Shown here: in pieces, positions 17,883-25,631 of the stretch
Layout: every line of letters starts with the position of its first letter
Numbering within the stretch: position 1 is the first letter of the stretch
From: Flavobacterium sp. N2270
Lineage (GTDB): Bacteria; Bacteroidota; Bacteroidia; Flavobacteriales; Flavobacteriaceae
DNA: 64,000 nt
Assembly (NCBI RefSeq): GCF_025947225.1
Contig: NZ_CP110005.1
Span: forward strand, 1,612,001-1,676,000
Direction: 5' to 3'
Notes under the pieces: generated by a model
The model's input: the letters and a program-made list of their open reading frames with translations, nothing else
Database searches by the model: none
What the model was told of the DNA's origin: nothing
Program-made: the position numbers and the translations under genes

Positions 17883-18497
17883 TTGGAACAAAATTATAAA
17901 ATAGCTCAGCATTGCGTTATTGAAAATAACAAAGTATTCTTAAATGGAGTAGAGAAATTTAGTTCAACTAATGAACAATTTCCTGACTTTATTAAAGCTG
18001 CTTATAAAAACTTTAATAGTAATTATCCAAAATTTTTTAAAATGGATAATTTAAGTAAATTGTCTTTTTTAGCCGCCGATTTAATTTTGAAAGAAATAGA
18101 TTTAAACGAAGAAGATAATGATATTGCGGTTGTTTTTGCAAATAAATCAGCCAGTTTAGATACAGATGTTAAATACCAAAGTTCTATAGCAAATAAGGAA
18201 GAATATTTTCCAAGTCCTGCCGTATTTGTATATACTTTACCCAATATTTGCGTGGGAGAAATAAGTATTAAACACCATTTAAAATCAGAAAATGCCTTTT
18301 TTGTTTTTGATACGTTTAATGCTGAATTTATGTATAATTATGCAACACATTTATTAAATTCAAACAAAACAAATAAAGTTTTATGCGGTTGGGTTGAATT
18401 TTTTGAAGAAAATTACAAAGCTGTTGTATATTTGGTCCAAAATAGTGGAACTTTAGAACACAATATAAAAATGATTAATACAATTTATAACAAATAA
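17883..18497 (+). CDS. Short degenerate ketosynthase-like protein
   Basis: The protein has about 204 residues from a TTG at 17883, directly after the previous stop. An ATG at 17838 is also in frame but would overlap the ketosynthase gene by 44 bases, so I prefer the TTG. The middle (FPSPAVFVYTLPNICVGEISIKH) resembles the region of ketosynthases around the active site, but no Cys-His-His triad is present. It is half the length of a ketosynthase. It is probably a non-catalytic partner akin to a chain-length factor domain. Homologues appear in flavobacterial pigment clusters. Confidence 0.68.
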   Translation: MEQNYKIAQHCVIENNKVFLNGVEKFSSTNEQFPDFIKAAYKNFNSNYPKFFKMDNLSKLSFLAADLILKEIDLNEEDNDIAVVFANKSASLDTDVKYQSSIANKEEYFPSPAVFVYTLPNICVGEISIKHHLKSENAFFVFDTFNAEFMYNYATHLLNSNKTNKVLCGWVEFFEENYKAVVYLVQNSGTLEHNIKMINTIYNK

Positions 18498-18498
18498 G

Positions 18499-18756
18499 AT
18501 GGAAGCATTAAAAGCAGAATTAAAAGGGAAAATAGTTGAAGTATTAAATTTAGAAGATATTTCAGTTGATGAAATTAATGATAATGATCCATTGTTTGGT
18601 GATGGTTTAGGTTTAGATTCAATTGATGCTTTAGAATTAATTGTTCTTTTAGATAAAGATTACGGTATTAAATTAACAGATCCTAAAGAAGGAAAAACTA
18701 TTTTCGAATCTATCGAAACTATGGCTGCTTACATTACGGCAAACAGAACTAAATAA
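18499..18756 (+). CDS. Acyl carrier protein, second copy
   Basis: The protein has 85 residues. The attachment motif GLGLDSIDALEL places the phosphopantetheine on Ser41. It is distinct from the carrier at 7072-7323 (DSL there, DSI here). It begins 1 base after the short ketosynthase-like gene and is followed 3 bases later by an intact ketosynthase, which forms a minimal extension module with the degenerate partner at 19956. Confidence 0.92.
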   Translation: MEALKAELKGKIVEVLNLEDISVDEINDNDPLFGDGLGLDSIDALELIVLLDKDYGIKLTDPKEGKTIFESIETMAAYITANRTK

Positions 18757-18759
18757 TTT

Positions 18760-19956
18760 ATGGCTAAAAGAATTGCAATAACCGGAATGGGAATTATTTC
18801 TTCTATTGGTAAAACAGTAGAAGAAAATTACGATGCTTTAATTCATCAAAAAACAGGAATTTCTACTATCGAAAATATAGAAACAATCCATAAAGATGTT
18901 ATTAAAGTAGGGGAAATTAAAATGACCAATCAAGAGTTAGAGCAATTATTAAATTTGCCAAAAAACAATAATTATTCTCGAACAGCTATGCTTGGAGCTT
19001 ATGCAGTAGAGAAAGCGGTTGAAAATGCTCAAATTAAAGATATTAACGAATTTAAAACAGGTCTAATTTCAGCAACAAGTGTTGGTGGAATGGACATGAC
19101 TGAAAAATTCTATTACGAATATTTTGAAGATGAAACTTGCCAGAAATATATTCAAGCACACGATGCTGGTGATGCAACCCATAAAATGGCCGAACATATT
19201 GGTTTAAAAGGAATTGTAACAACGGTAAGTACTGCGTGTTCATCGGCTGCAAATGCTATAATGATTGGCTCTCGATTAATTCAATCAGGTCAATTAGACA
19301 GGGTTATTGTGGGAGGAACAGATGCTTTGGCAAAATTTACCATCAACGGATTTAAAACACTAATGATTTTGTCAGACACTTATAATACTCCTTTTGACAA
19401 CGAACGAAAAGGATTAAACTTAGGTGAAGCTGCTGCTTTTTTAGTATTAGAATCGGAAGAAGTAGCAAAAAAACAAAATAAGAAAGTGTTGGCTTATGTT
19501 TCGGGTTACGGAAATGCAAACGATGCTTTTCACCAAACTGCTTCATCTGAAAACGGAGAAGGTGCTTATTTAGCAATGCATAAAGCATTAAAAATGTCGG
19601 GTTTAGCAACAACTGATATCGATTATATTAATGCTCACGGAACAGCAACTCCAAACAACGATTTATCGGAAGGAAGAGCAATTGTGCGTGTTTTTGAAGA
19701 TAATGTTCCCGAATTTAGTTCAACAAAACCTTATACAGGTCATACTTTGGCTGCTGCTGCTGCAATTGAAGCTGTTTATAGTGTTTTGGCTTTGCAAAAT
19801 AATGTGGTTTTCCCAAATTTGAATTTCAAAAATCAAATGGAAGAATTCAATATAACACCGCAAACAACATTGAAAGAAAAAGAAATAAACCATGTTTTAT
19901 CGAATTCTTTCGGATTTGGAGGTAATTGTTCAACTGTAATATTTTCAAAGAACTAA
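18760..19956 (+). CDS. Beta-ketoacyl-ACP synthase, main extender candidate
   Basis: The protein has 398 residues. Cys160 lies in VSTACSSAA, His293 in NAHGTATP and His328 in KPYTGHTL, giving a complete triad. The next gene is a catalytically dead homologue whose start codon overlaps this stop (TAATG). This is the classical arrangement of a ketosynthase with its chain-length factor. By analogy with the KS/CLF pair of aryl polyene synthesis I infer that this enzyme carries out the iterative elongation. Confidence 0.9.
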   Translation: MAKRIAITGMGIISSIGKTVEENYDALIHQKTGISTIENIETIHKDVIKVGEIKMTNQELEQLLNLPKNNNYSRTAMLGAYAVEKAVENAQIKDINEFKTGLISATSVGGMDMTEKFYYEYFEDETCQKYIQAHDAGDATHKMAEHIGLKGIVTTVSTACSSAANAIMIGSRLIQSGQLDRVIVGGTDALAKFTINGFKTLMILSDTYNTPFDNERKGLNLGEAAAFLVLESEEVAKKQNKKVLAYVSGYGNANDAFHQTASSENGEGAYLAMHKALKMSGLATTDIDYINAHGTATPNNDLSEGRAIVRVFEDNVPEFSSTKPYTGHTLAAAAAIEAVYSVLALQNNVVFPNLNFKNQMEEFNITPQTTLKEKEINHVLSNSFGFGGNCSTVIFSKN

Positions 19957-21017
19957 TGAAGAAGTGTTATATAAACGGATTAGGAAATATTTCGGCACAA
20001 AATACATTTGAAACCGATTTTTTAGGAGATGCAGTTGTAAACAGTACAGAAAATGTTTTGTATGCAAACCAACCTTCATATAAAGAATTTATTCCTCCAG
20101 CTGCTAGCAGAAGAATGGCAAAAGGAGTCAAAATGGGAATTGCAGCTTCTACAAAAGCGTTAGCTGAAGCAAATGTAGTTATTCCAGATGCAATTATTAC
20201 AGGAACTGGAATGGGTTGTGTAGAAGATTCGGAAAAGTTTTTAAAAGGAATTTTAGACAATAAAGAACAATTTTTAACGCCTACTTCTTTTATTCAATCC
20301 ACTCATAATACTGTTGGTGCACAAATAGCACTTGGTTTGCAATGTAAAGGTTATAATTTTACTTATGTAAACGGAGCAATATCATTGGAAACGGCTTTGT
20401 TAGATGCTAAAATTCAAGTAGAAACTGAAGAAGAAAATACGATTCTTGTTGGTGGAATTGATGAAACAGCTCAGCATACTTTAGATTTATTTAAATTAAC
20501 GAATGTTATTAAAAAAGAAGAAGATGCACCTTATAGTGTTTTAAACCCAACTTCAAAAGGAGTTGTTTTTAGCGAAGGAGCTACTTTTTTTACTTTAGAA
20601 AATTCTAAAAAGGAATCTAGTTATGCTACTATTGAAGCTATTAAAATTCAAAATAGTTTAGCAGTTAATGAAGTTGAAGATTTTATTTCAGATTTCTTAA
20701 AAGAGAACAATTGCCAAGTAAATGAAATCGATGCTGTTGTTTTTGGAAATAATGGCGATGTGGAATATGATTTTTATTATGATGTTTCTAATTCGTTATT
20801 TAAAAATACTGCACAAGTTTTTTATAAACACTTAAGTGGAGAATATAATACAGCTTCAGGATTCGGACTTTGGTGTGCTGCAAAAATTATAAAAAATCAA
20901 GAAATCCCTTCTGTTTTAAAAATGAATTTGGTTGAGTCATCAAAATTAGAAACCATTTTATTATACAATCAATATCAAGGAAGAGATCATAGTTTAATAT
21001 TGCTTAAAAAATGCTAA
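19956..21017 (+). CDS. Chain-length-factor-like degenerate ketosynthase
   Basis: The protein has 353 residues from the ATG at 19956. The longer frame from 19926 only adds residues inside the previous gene. It keeps the ketosynthase fold (GTGMGCVED, TPTSFIQSTHNTVGAQIA, then TASGFGLW) but loses all three catalytic residues. The Cys site reads YVNGAISLE, the first His site reads FGNNGDVEYD and the second reads HLSGEYN. It therefore probably forms an inactive heterodimer partner that sets polyene length. It overlaps the deacetylase gene by 7 bases. Confidence 0.82.
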   Translation: MKKCYINGLGNISAQNTFETDFLGDAVVNSTENVLYANQPSYKEFIPPAASRRMAKGVKMGIAASTKALAEANVVIPDAIITGTGMGCVEDSEKFLKGILDNKEQFLTPTSFIQSTHNTVGAQIALGLQCKGYNFTYVNGAISLETALLDAKIQVETEEENTILVGGIDETAQHTLDLFKLTNVIKKEEDAPYSVLNPTSKGVVFSEGATFFTLENSKKESSYATIEAIKIQNSLAVNEVEDFISDFLKENNCQVNEIDAVVFGNNGDVEYDFYYDVSNSLFKNTAQVFYKHLSGEYNTASGFGLWCAAKIIKNQEIPSVLKMNLVESSKLETILLYNQYQGRDHSLILLKKC

Positions 21018-21793
21018 AACACAAAAACATAGCTATTTTATGTAGTGTTGTTTTTATTTTTCTATTCACTTTAAGTTTCTTTTTTAATGTGAATAGCATT
21101 TTTTTTATTCTTTTATTTTTAGTTTGGTTAACTATAACAACTTGGGGTGTTTTTGATATTCGATCTCAATATTTCATTAAAACATATTGTAATAATTCAG
21201 TTGTTAACGAAAAAATAATATCAATTTCTTTTGATGATGGTCCACATTTAATGACCCATAAAGTTTTGGATGTTTTAGCTAAATATAATGTTAAAGCTAC
21301 TTTTTTTTGCATTGGAAATCAAATTGAAAAAGATCCAGAAATTTTAAAACGAATTGTTAACGAAGGTCATCTTGTAGGAAATCATTCGTATTCACATTCT
21401 AATTTTTTTGGAACATTTTCTACTAAGAAAGTTATTGAAGAGTTGGAAAAAACAAGAAAAATAATATTAGATATAACAGGTAAAAACACCTTGTATTTTA
21501 GACCGCCATTTGGAGTAACTAATCCTAAAATTTCTCGTGCAATAAAAGCCACAAGGTATAAAGCCATTGGCTGGAATATTCGTTCTTTGGATACTGTGAT
21601 AAAATCTGAAGATGAGATTCTTAAAAGAGTTAAAAATAAGATTAAACCTGGTGGAATAATCTTATTTCATGATACTTCTTTAAAAACAGTGAGTGTTTTG
21701 GAACGGTTATTGTTATTTTTGCAAGAAGAATATAAAATAGTACCAATAGATTATTTAATAAATGAATCGCCTTATGCAAATGAAACAAATTAG
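21011..21793 (+). CDS. Polysaccharide deacetylase family protein (NodB domain)
   Basis: The protein has 260 residues. Two hydrophobic segments at about 7-25 and 28-46 anchor it in the inner membrane. The NodB domain motifs are SFDDGP at 73-78 (Asp75, Asp76), HSYSH at 125-129 (metal ligands His125 and His129), RPPFG at 164-168 and ILFHDT near the end. The family removes N- or O-acetyl groups from glycans. In flexirubin clusters its substrate is not known; it may act on an envelope glycan or on an ester of the pigment. It overlaps both neighbours. Confidence 0.85.
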   Translation: MLKHKNIAILCSVVFIFLFTLSFFFNVNSIFFILLFLVWLTITTWGVFDIRSQYFIKTYCNNSVVNEKIISISFDDGPHLMTHKVLDVLAKYNVKATFFCIGNQIEKDPEILKRIVNEGHLVGNHSYSHSNFFGTFSTKKVIEELEKTRKIILDITGKNTLYFRPPFGVTNPKISRAIKATRYKAIGWNIRSLDTVIKSEDEILKRVKNKIKPGGIILFHDTSLKTVSVLERLLLFLQEEYKIVPIDYLINESPYANETN

Positions 21794-22397
21794 TAGTCTT
21801 GTTTTCTTATTGTTTACAACACTTTTTTTTGCGCAAGAATCAAAAATGACAGCTGCAGAAATTACAAAATTTAAAAGCACGATTGAAAAAGAAACAAAAA
21901 CAATAAAAACAATAAAAACAGATTTTATTCAATATAAACATTTAGATTTTTTATCAAAAGACATTGAAACTTCTGGTAAAATGACTTTTAAAGCGCCTAA
22001 CTTATTGAATTGGCAATACACAAAACCATATGAATACAGTATTGTTTTTAAAAACAACAAAGTTTACATCAATGATCAAGGTAAAAAAAGTACGGTTGAT
22101 GGAAAAATGTTTGAAAAAATAAACAGTCTAATTGTAGGAAGCGTTAGTGGAAATATGTTTGACGATAAAGAATTTACTATCACTTACTTTAAATCAAAAG
22201 AATTTAATATTACGAAGCTCGTTCCCAAAACGGCAACGATTAAAAAATACATTAAAGAAGTTGAATTGTATTTTCCTAAGAATGAATCTACAGTTGCTCA
22301 AGTAAAATTAATTGAACCATCAAACGATTATACTAAAATTGTTTTTAAAAATAAAGTAATCAATGCAAAAGTGGACGATTCGGCTTTTACTAATTAG
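21780..22397 (+). CDS. LolA-like outer membrane lipoprotein carrier
   Basis: The protein has about 205 residues. The start at 21780 gives the signal peptide MKQISSLVFLLFTTLFFAQ; in-frame ATGs at 21762 and 21774 only lengthen it within the upstream gene. The mature part (KTDFIQYKHLDFLS, GKMTFKAPNLLNWQYTKPY) fits the LolA/LolB half-barrel fold. LolA-like proteins are regular members of aryl polyene and flexirubin clusters. There they are thought to ferry the lipid-like product through the periplasm. It overlaps the next gene by 35 bases. Confidence 0.83.
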   Translation: MKQISSLVFLLFTTLFFAQESKMTAAEITKFKSTIEKETKTIKTIKTDFIQYKHLDFLSKDIETSGKMTFKAPNLLNWQYTKPYEYSIVFKNNKVYINDQGKKSTVDGKMFEKINSLIVGSVSGNMFDDKEFTITYFKSKEFNITKLVPKTATIKKYIKEVELYFPKNESTVAQVKLIEPSNDYTKIVFKNKVINAKVDDSAFTN

Positions 22398-22992
22398 TAT
22401 TTCTTTTTTCCTTTTTTCTTGTAAAACGTATCAAGTTTCTGGAGAAAAATTAGAAATAAGTAATAGTAAAGTTATTTTAAACCCTTATTTCTCAAATGAG
22501 AATTTAGATTATGTATATAAAACACATATTGAAGTTTACGGAAATGATTTAAGCGGTATTTTTGTAACCAAAAAGATAAATGATTCTATTCACAGAGTTG
22601 TTTTTACTACCGATTTTGGTAATAAATTATTAGATTTTGAAATTTCTAATAATAGCTTTAAAGTAAATTATGTAGTAGAAGATTTAGATAGAAAACTAAT
22701 TTTAAATACGCTTGAAAAAGATTTTAAGCTGCTTTTAAAGCAGTCTTTTGTAGTTGATGAAATGTTTGAAAATGAGGAATATTATATTTACAAATCAAAT
22801 GCGGGTAAACGTTTTAATTACATTTATCAATCTAAAACAGATGATCAATTTATTAAAATCATTCAAACATCAAAAAGGAAAGAAAAACTAAGGCTAAATT
22901 TTGATTCGAAAGAAGGAAAAATCGCTGAAAATATTCTAATATTGCACCAAAATATAAAATTAACAATTTCACTAAATAAATTTGAAAATTAG
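22363..22992 (+). CDS. Predicted lipoprotein, unknown
   Basis: The protein has 209 residues. The N-terminus RLLLISISFFLFSCKT is a lipoprotein signal with the lipidated Cys at residue 20. The mature region is rich in charged residues and predicted strands. It overlaps the LolA-like gene by 35 bases and ends at the PorT-like gene, so it belongs to the same envelope sub-operon. It could be an outer-membrane acceptor paired with the LolA-like carrier in the manner of LolB, though I see no diagnostic motif. Confidence 0.75.
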   Translation: MQKWTIRLLLISISFFLFSCKTYQVSGEKLEISNSKVILNPYFSNENLDYVYKTHIEVYGNDLSGIFVTKKINDSIHRVVFTTDFGNKLLDFEISNNSFKVNYVVEDLDRKLILNTLEKDFKLLLKQSFVVDEMFENEEYYIYKSNAGKRFNYIYQSKTDDQFIKIIQTSKRKEKLRLNFDSKEGKIAENILILHQNIKLTISLNKFEN

Positions 22993-22996
22993 AATT

Positions 22997-23563
22997 ATGA
23001 AAAAAGTAGCTATTGCAACACTATTATGCTTTTTAGGATTAACACAAGTTAATGCTCAGGTATCGTTTAAACCAGGTTTAAGAGCAGGTTTAAATCTTTC
23101 ACATTTTACACAAACTGATGATAGCGATGAAGATTTCAAATCAAAATCAGATTTTTATATTGGTGGTTTTGGAGAATTGAAACTTACGAAATATTACACT
23201 TTACAGCCAGAAATCACCTATTCTAGACAAGGATCTAAATATGAATATAGAGGATCGTCTAATTCTACTACTTTTGATGCTACATATTTATCTTTTGCAG
23301 TAGTAAATAAATTTACATTTAATGATAAATTTAATTTTCATGTTGGCCCAACAATTGATTTTTTAGTTGAGAAGGATAGAAGAATAGATTATAATAGTGA
23401 TGTTGATTTAGCATTTTTACTTGGTTTGGGATATAATTTCAATTCTAATTTTGGTATTGAAGCTAGAGTTAAAAAAGGAATTGTTCCTGTTCTAGATTAT
23501 AATGACTCTCAAACTAATGTTGTATTCTCTTTTGGAGCAACTTATACTTTCGATATTAAATAA
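22997..23563 (+). CDS. PorT-family outer membrane beta-barrel protein
   Basis: The protein has 188 residues from the ATG at 22997; an upstream in-frame TTG at 22982 is less likely because the signal peptide (MKKVAIATLLCFLGLTQVNAQ) starts at the ATG. The mature part alternates strands typical of small Bacteroidota barrels (FKPGLRAGLNLSHF, then a final FSFGATYTFDIK ending in a strand). It would sit in the outer membrane. Its position next to carrier and lipoprotein genes suggests a role in placing the pigment. Confidence 0.85.
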   Translation: MKKVAIATLLCFLGLTQVNAQVSFKPGLRAGLNLSHFTQTDDSDEDFKSKSDFYIGGFGELKLTKYYTLQPEITYSRQGSKYEYRGSSNSTTFDATYLSFAVVNKFTFNDKFNFHVGPTIDFLVEKDRRIDYNSDVDLAFLLGLGYNFNSNFGIEARVKKGIVPVLDYNDSQTNVVFSFGATYTFDIK

Positions 23564-23569
23564 AAATAT

Positions 23570-23941
23570 ATGTTACTAAAGGATTTTTACAAAGTAGTGC
23601 AAATTGAAAAAATTTCTGAAACGAAATACAATTCTATAATTGAATTGAATAAAGATCATGATGTTTTTAAAGGACATTTTCCTGGAAATCCTGTAACTCC
23701 TGGGGTTTGTATGATGCAAATAATTAAAGAACTTGCGCAAGAAATTGTTGGGAGTTCTTTAGTTATGACCAGTTCGTCAAACGTAAAATTCATGGCAATT
23801 ATTAACCCAGAAATAAACGCTACATTGCGTCTTGAATTAGAATTTGTTGGAGATATTTCTACAGACTTAAAAGTAAAAAACACTACTTATTTTGACGAAA
23901 CTGTAGCTTTAAAACTAACTAATACTTATATAAAAGCATAA
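23570..23941 (+). CDS. FabZ/FabA-like hotdog protein
   Basis: The protein has 123 residues. HFPGNPVTPGV at 36-46 is the FabZ/FabA active-site motif with His36. The acidic residue that FabZ carries 14 positions after the His is Gln50 here, so normal dehydration chemistry may be altered. ApeI-type dehydratases of aryl polyene clusters also diverge at this point. It is short and begins 6 bases after the barrel gene. It may be a dehydratase, an isomerase or a thioester-binding protein. Confidence 0.8.
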   Translation: MLLKDFYKVVQIEKISETKYNSIIELNKDHDVFKGHFPGNPVTPGVCMMQIIKELAQEIVGSSLVMTSSSNVKFMAIINPEINATLRLELEFVGDISTDLKVKNTTYFDETVALKLTNTYIKA

Positions 23942-23943
23942 TT

Positions 23944-24426
23944 TTGAAATTACTTACTTCTTTGTTTATTACTTTGTTTCTTTTCTTTAATCAGGGACTA
24001 CCTGAAATAAGAGAACAGTATATTAATGCCTCTGATTCTAAAAATAATGCAGAAAAATTTTATAATTTAGTTATAAGCAATAAGACAGACAAAAACGTTT
24101 TTTTAGCATATAAAGGTGCTGCAACCACATTAAAGTCTAAGTTTGTTACAAAAAAGGCAGAAAAAAAAGAAATGTTTATTGAGGGTGTGGGTATGGTTGA
24201 AAAAGCAGTTAAAAATGACCCTAATAATGTTGAAATTAGACTTATAAGACTAAGTATTCAAGAAAATACACCTAAATTACTAAAATATAAATCTAACATT
24301 TCTGAAGATAAGAAAATAATAATTTCTAATTTTGATACTCAAACAAAAGATTTGAAAGATTATATAAAAATTTACGTAAAACAATCCAAAATCTTTACAG
24401 AAGAAGAACGAAATAAAATAATTTAA
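23944..24426 (+). CDS. Secreted hypothetical protein
   Basis: The protein has 160 residues and starts at a TTG 2 bases after the previous stop; no ATG is in a sensible place. Residues 1-16 form a hydrophobic signal sequence (KLLTSLFITLFLFF). The mature part is helical and Lys-rich and resembles short proteins found at this position in flavobacterial pigment clusters. No catalytic motif is seen. The function is unknown and probably envelope-related by location. Confidence 0.7.
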   Translation: MKLLTSLFITLFLFFNQGLPEIREQYINASDSKNNAEKFYNLVISNKTDKNVFLAYKGAATTLKSKFVTKKAEKKEMFIEGVGMVEKAVKNDPNNVEIRLIRLSIQENTPKLLKYKSNISEDKKIIISNFDTQTKDLKDYIKIYVKQSKIFTEEERNKII

Positions 24427-24438
24427 TAAGAAACATTT

Positions 24439-25617
24439 ATGAATTTTACAGGAACAATATCTGATAGAATTTCTTCATTAAATGTTTGTATAATTATTCC
24501 TACTTATAATAATTGCAAGACATTAGAAAGAGTTATTAATGGCGTTTTAGAACAAACTACAAATATTATTGTCGTTAATGATGGTTCTACTGATGATACT
24601 GTTTCTATTTTAAATAACTATTCCCAAATTACTGTTTTACAAATTCAAAAAAATAAGGGTAAAGGAAATGCTTTACGCCATGGTTTTAAAAAAGCAAAAG
24701 AACTTAACTACGATTATGCCATTACAATTGATTCTGATGGTCAACATTTCCCAGACGACATTCCTGTTTTTTTAGATGCGTTAGAACAAGAAAACAGCCC
24801 TGTTTTATTAATAGGAAGCCGAAATATGACGGAAGAAAATGTACCAAAAAAGAGTAGTTTTGGTAATAAATTTTCTAATTTTTGGTTTTGGTTCGAAACC
24901 GGAATTAAATTAGACGATACACAATCTGGTTATCGATTGTATCCATTGAATAACATTCCAAATAATTTTTTTACCAATAAATTTGAATTTGAAATAGAAG
25001 TAATTGTTAGAACTGCATGGAAAGGTGTTTCTGTTAAAAATATTCCCATTAAAATTTTATACGATCCAAATGAACGTGTAACGCATTTTAGACCTTTTCA
25101 AGACTTTACGAGAATTAGTATTTTAAACACAATTTTAGTAATTATCACTCTTTTTTATATTAAGCCAAGAAACTTTATTATGAGTTTCAAAAAAAAAAGC
25201 TTTAAAGATTTTATAAAAGAAGACATACTTTCTAGCAACGATTCTAATTCTATTAAAGCAACTTCAATTGCTTTAGGAACTTTTATAGGAATTGCTCCTT
25301 TTTGGGGCTTTCAGACAGTTTTAGTGATTTTTTTAGCTGTTTTTTTAAAATTGAATAAAGCTTTAGCATTTACTTTTTCAAATATTAGTATTCCTCCTAT
25401 GATTCCTTTTGTAATTTATGGTTCTATGAAAGTAGGTTCTATTTTTATAGAGGATAAAAAAGCAATTATTATAAAAAATGAAACTGTATTCAATACTATA
25501 AAAGACAATTTACTTCAATATGTTGTTGGAAGTTTATTTTTAGCAACTGTTGCTTCAATTCTTTTCGGTTTTGCTAGTTATTTATTACTTTCGTTGTTTA
25601 GAAAATCAGCTAAGTAA
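24439..25617 (+). CDS. Glycosyltransferase family 2 fused to DUF2062
   Basis: The protein has 392 residues. The N-terminal GT-A domain shows IIPTYNN near 19-25, VVNDGSTDD at 45-53 and IDSDGQH at 97-103 (the metal-binding DXD). After about residue 250 a DUF2062 membrane domain follows, with FIGIAPFWGFQTVL and two or three hydrophobic helices. The fusion would place a sugar-transferring or dolichol-phosphate-mannose-synthase-like enzyme at the inner membrane. The acceptor is unknown; flexirubin itself is not usually glycosylated. It lies 12 bases from its neighbour. Confidence 0.85.
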   Translation: MNFTGTISDRISSLNVCIIIPTYNNCKTLERVINGVLEQTTNIIVVNDGSTDDTVSILNNYSQITVLQIQKNKGKGNALRHGFKKAKELNYDYAITIDSDGQHFPDDIPVFLDALEQENSPVLLIGSRNMTEENVPKKSSFGNKFSNFWFWFETGIKLDDTQSGYRLYPLNNIPNNFFTNKFEFEIEVIVRTAWKGVSVKNIPIKILYDPNERVTHFRPFQDFTRISILNTILVIITLFYIKPRNFIMSFKKKSFKDFIKEDILSSNDSNSIKATSIALGTFIGIAPFWGFQTVLVIFLAVFLKLNKALAFTFSNISIPPMIPFVIYGSMKVGSIFIEDKKAIIIKNETVFNTIKDNLLQYVVGSLFLATVASILFGFASYLLLSLFRKSAK

Positions 25618-25631
25618 ATCAGTTCAATATA

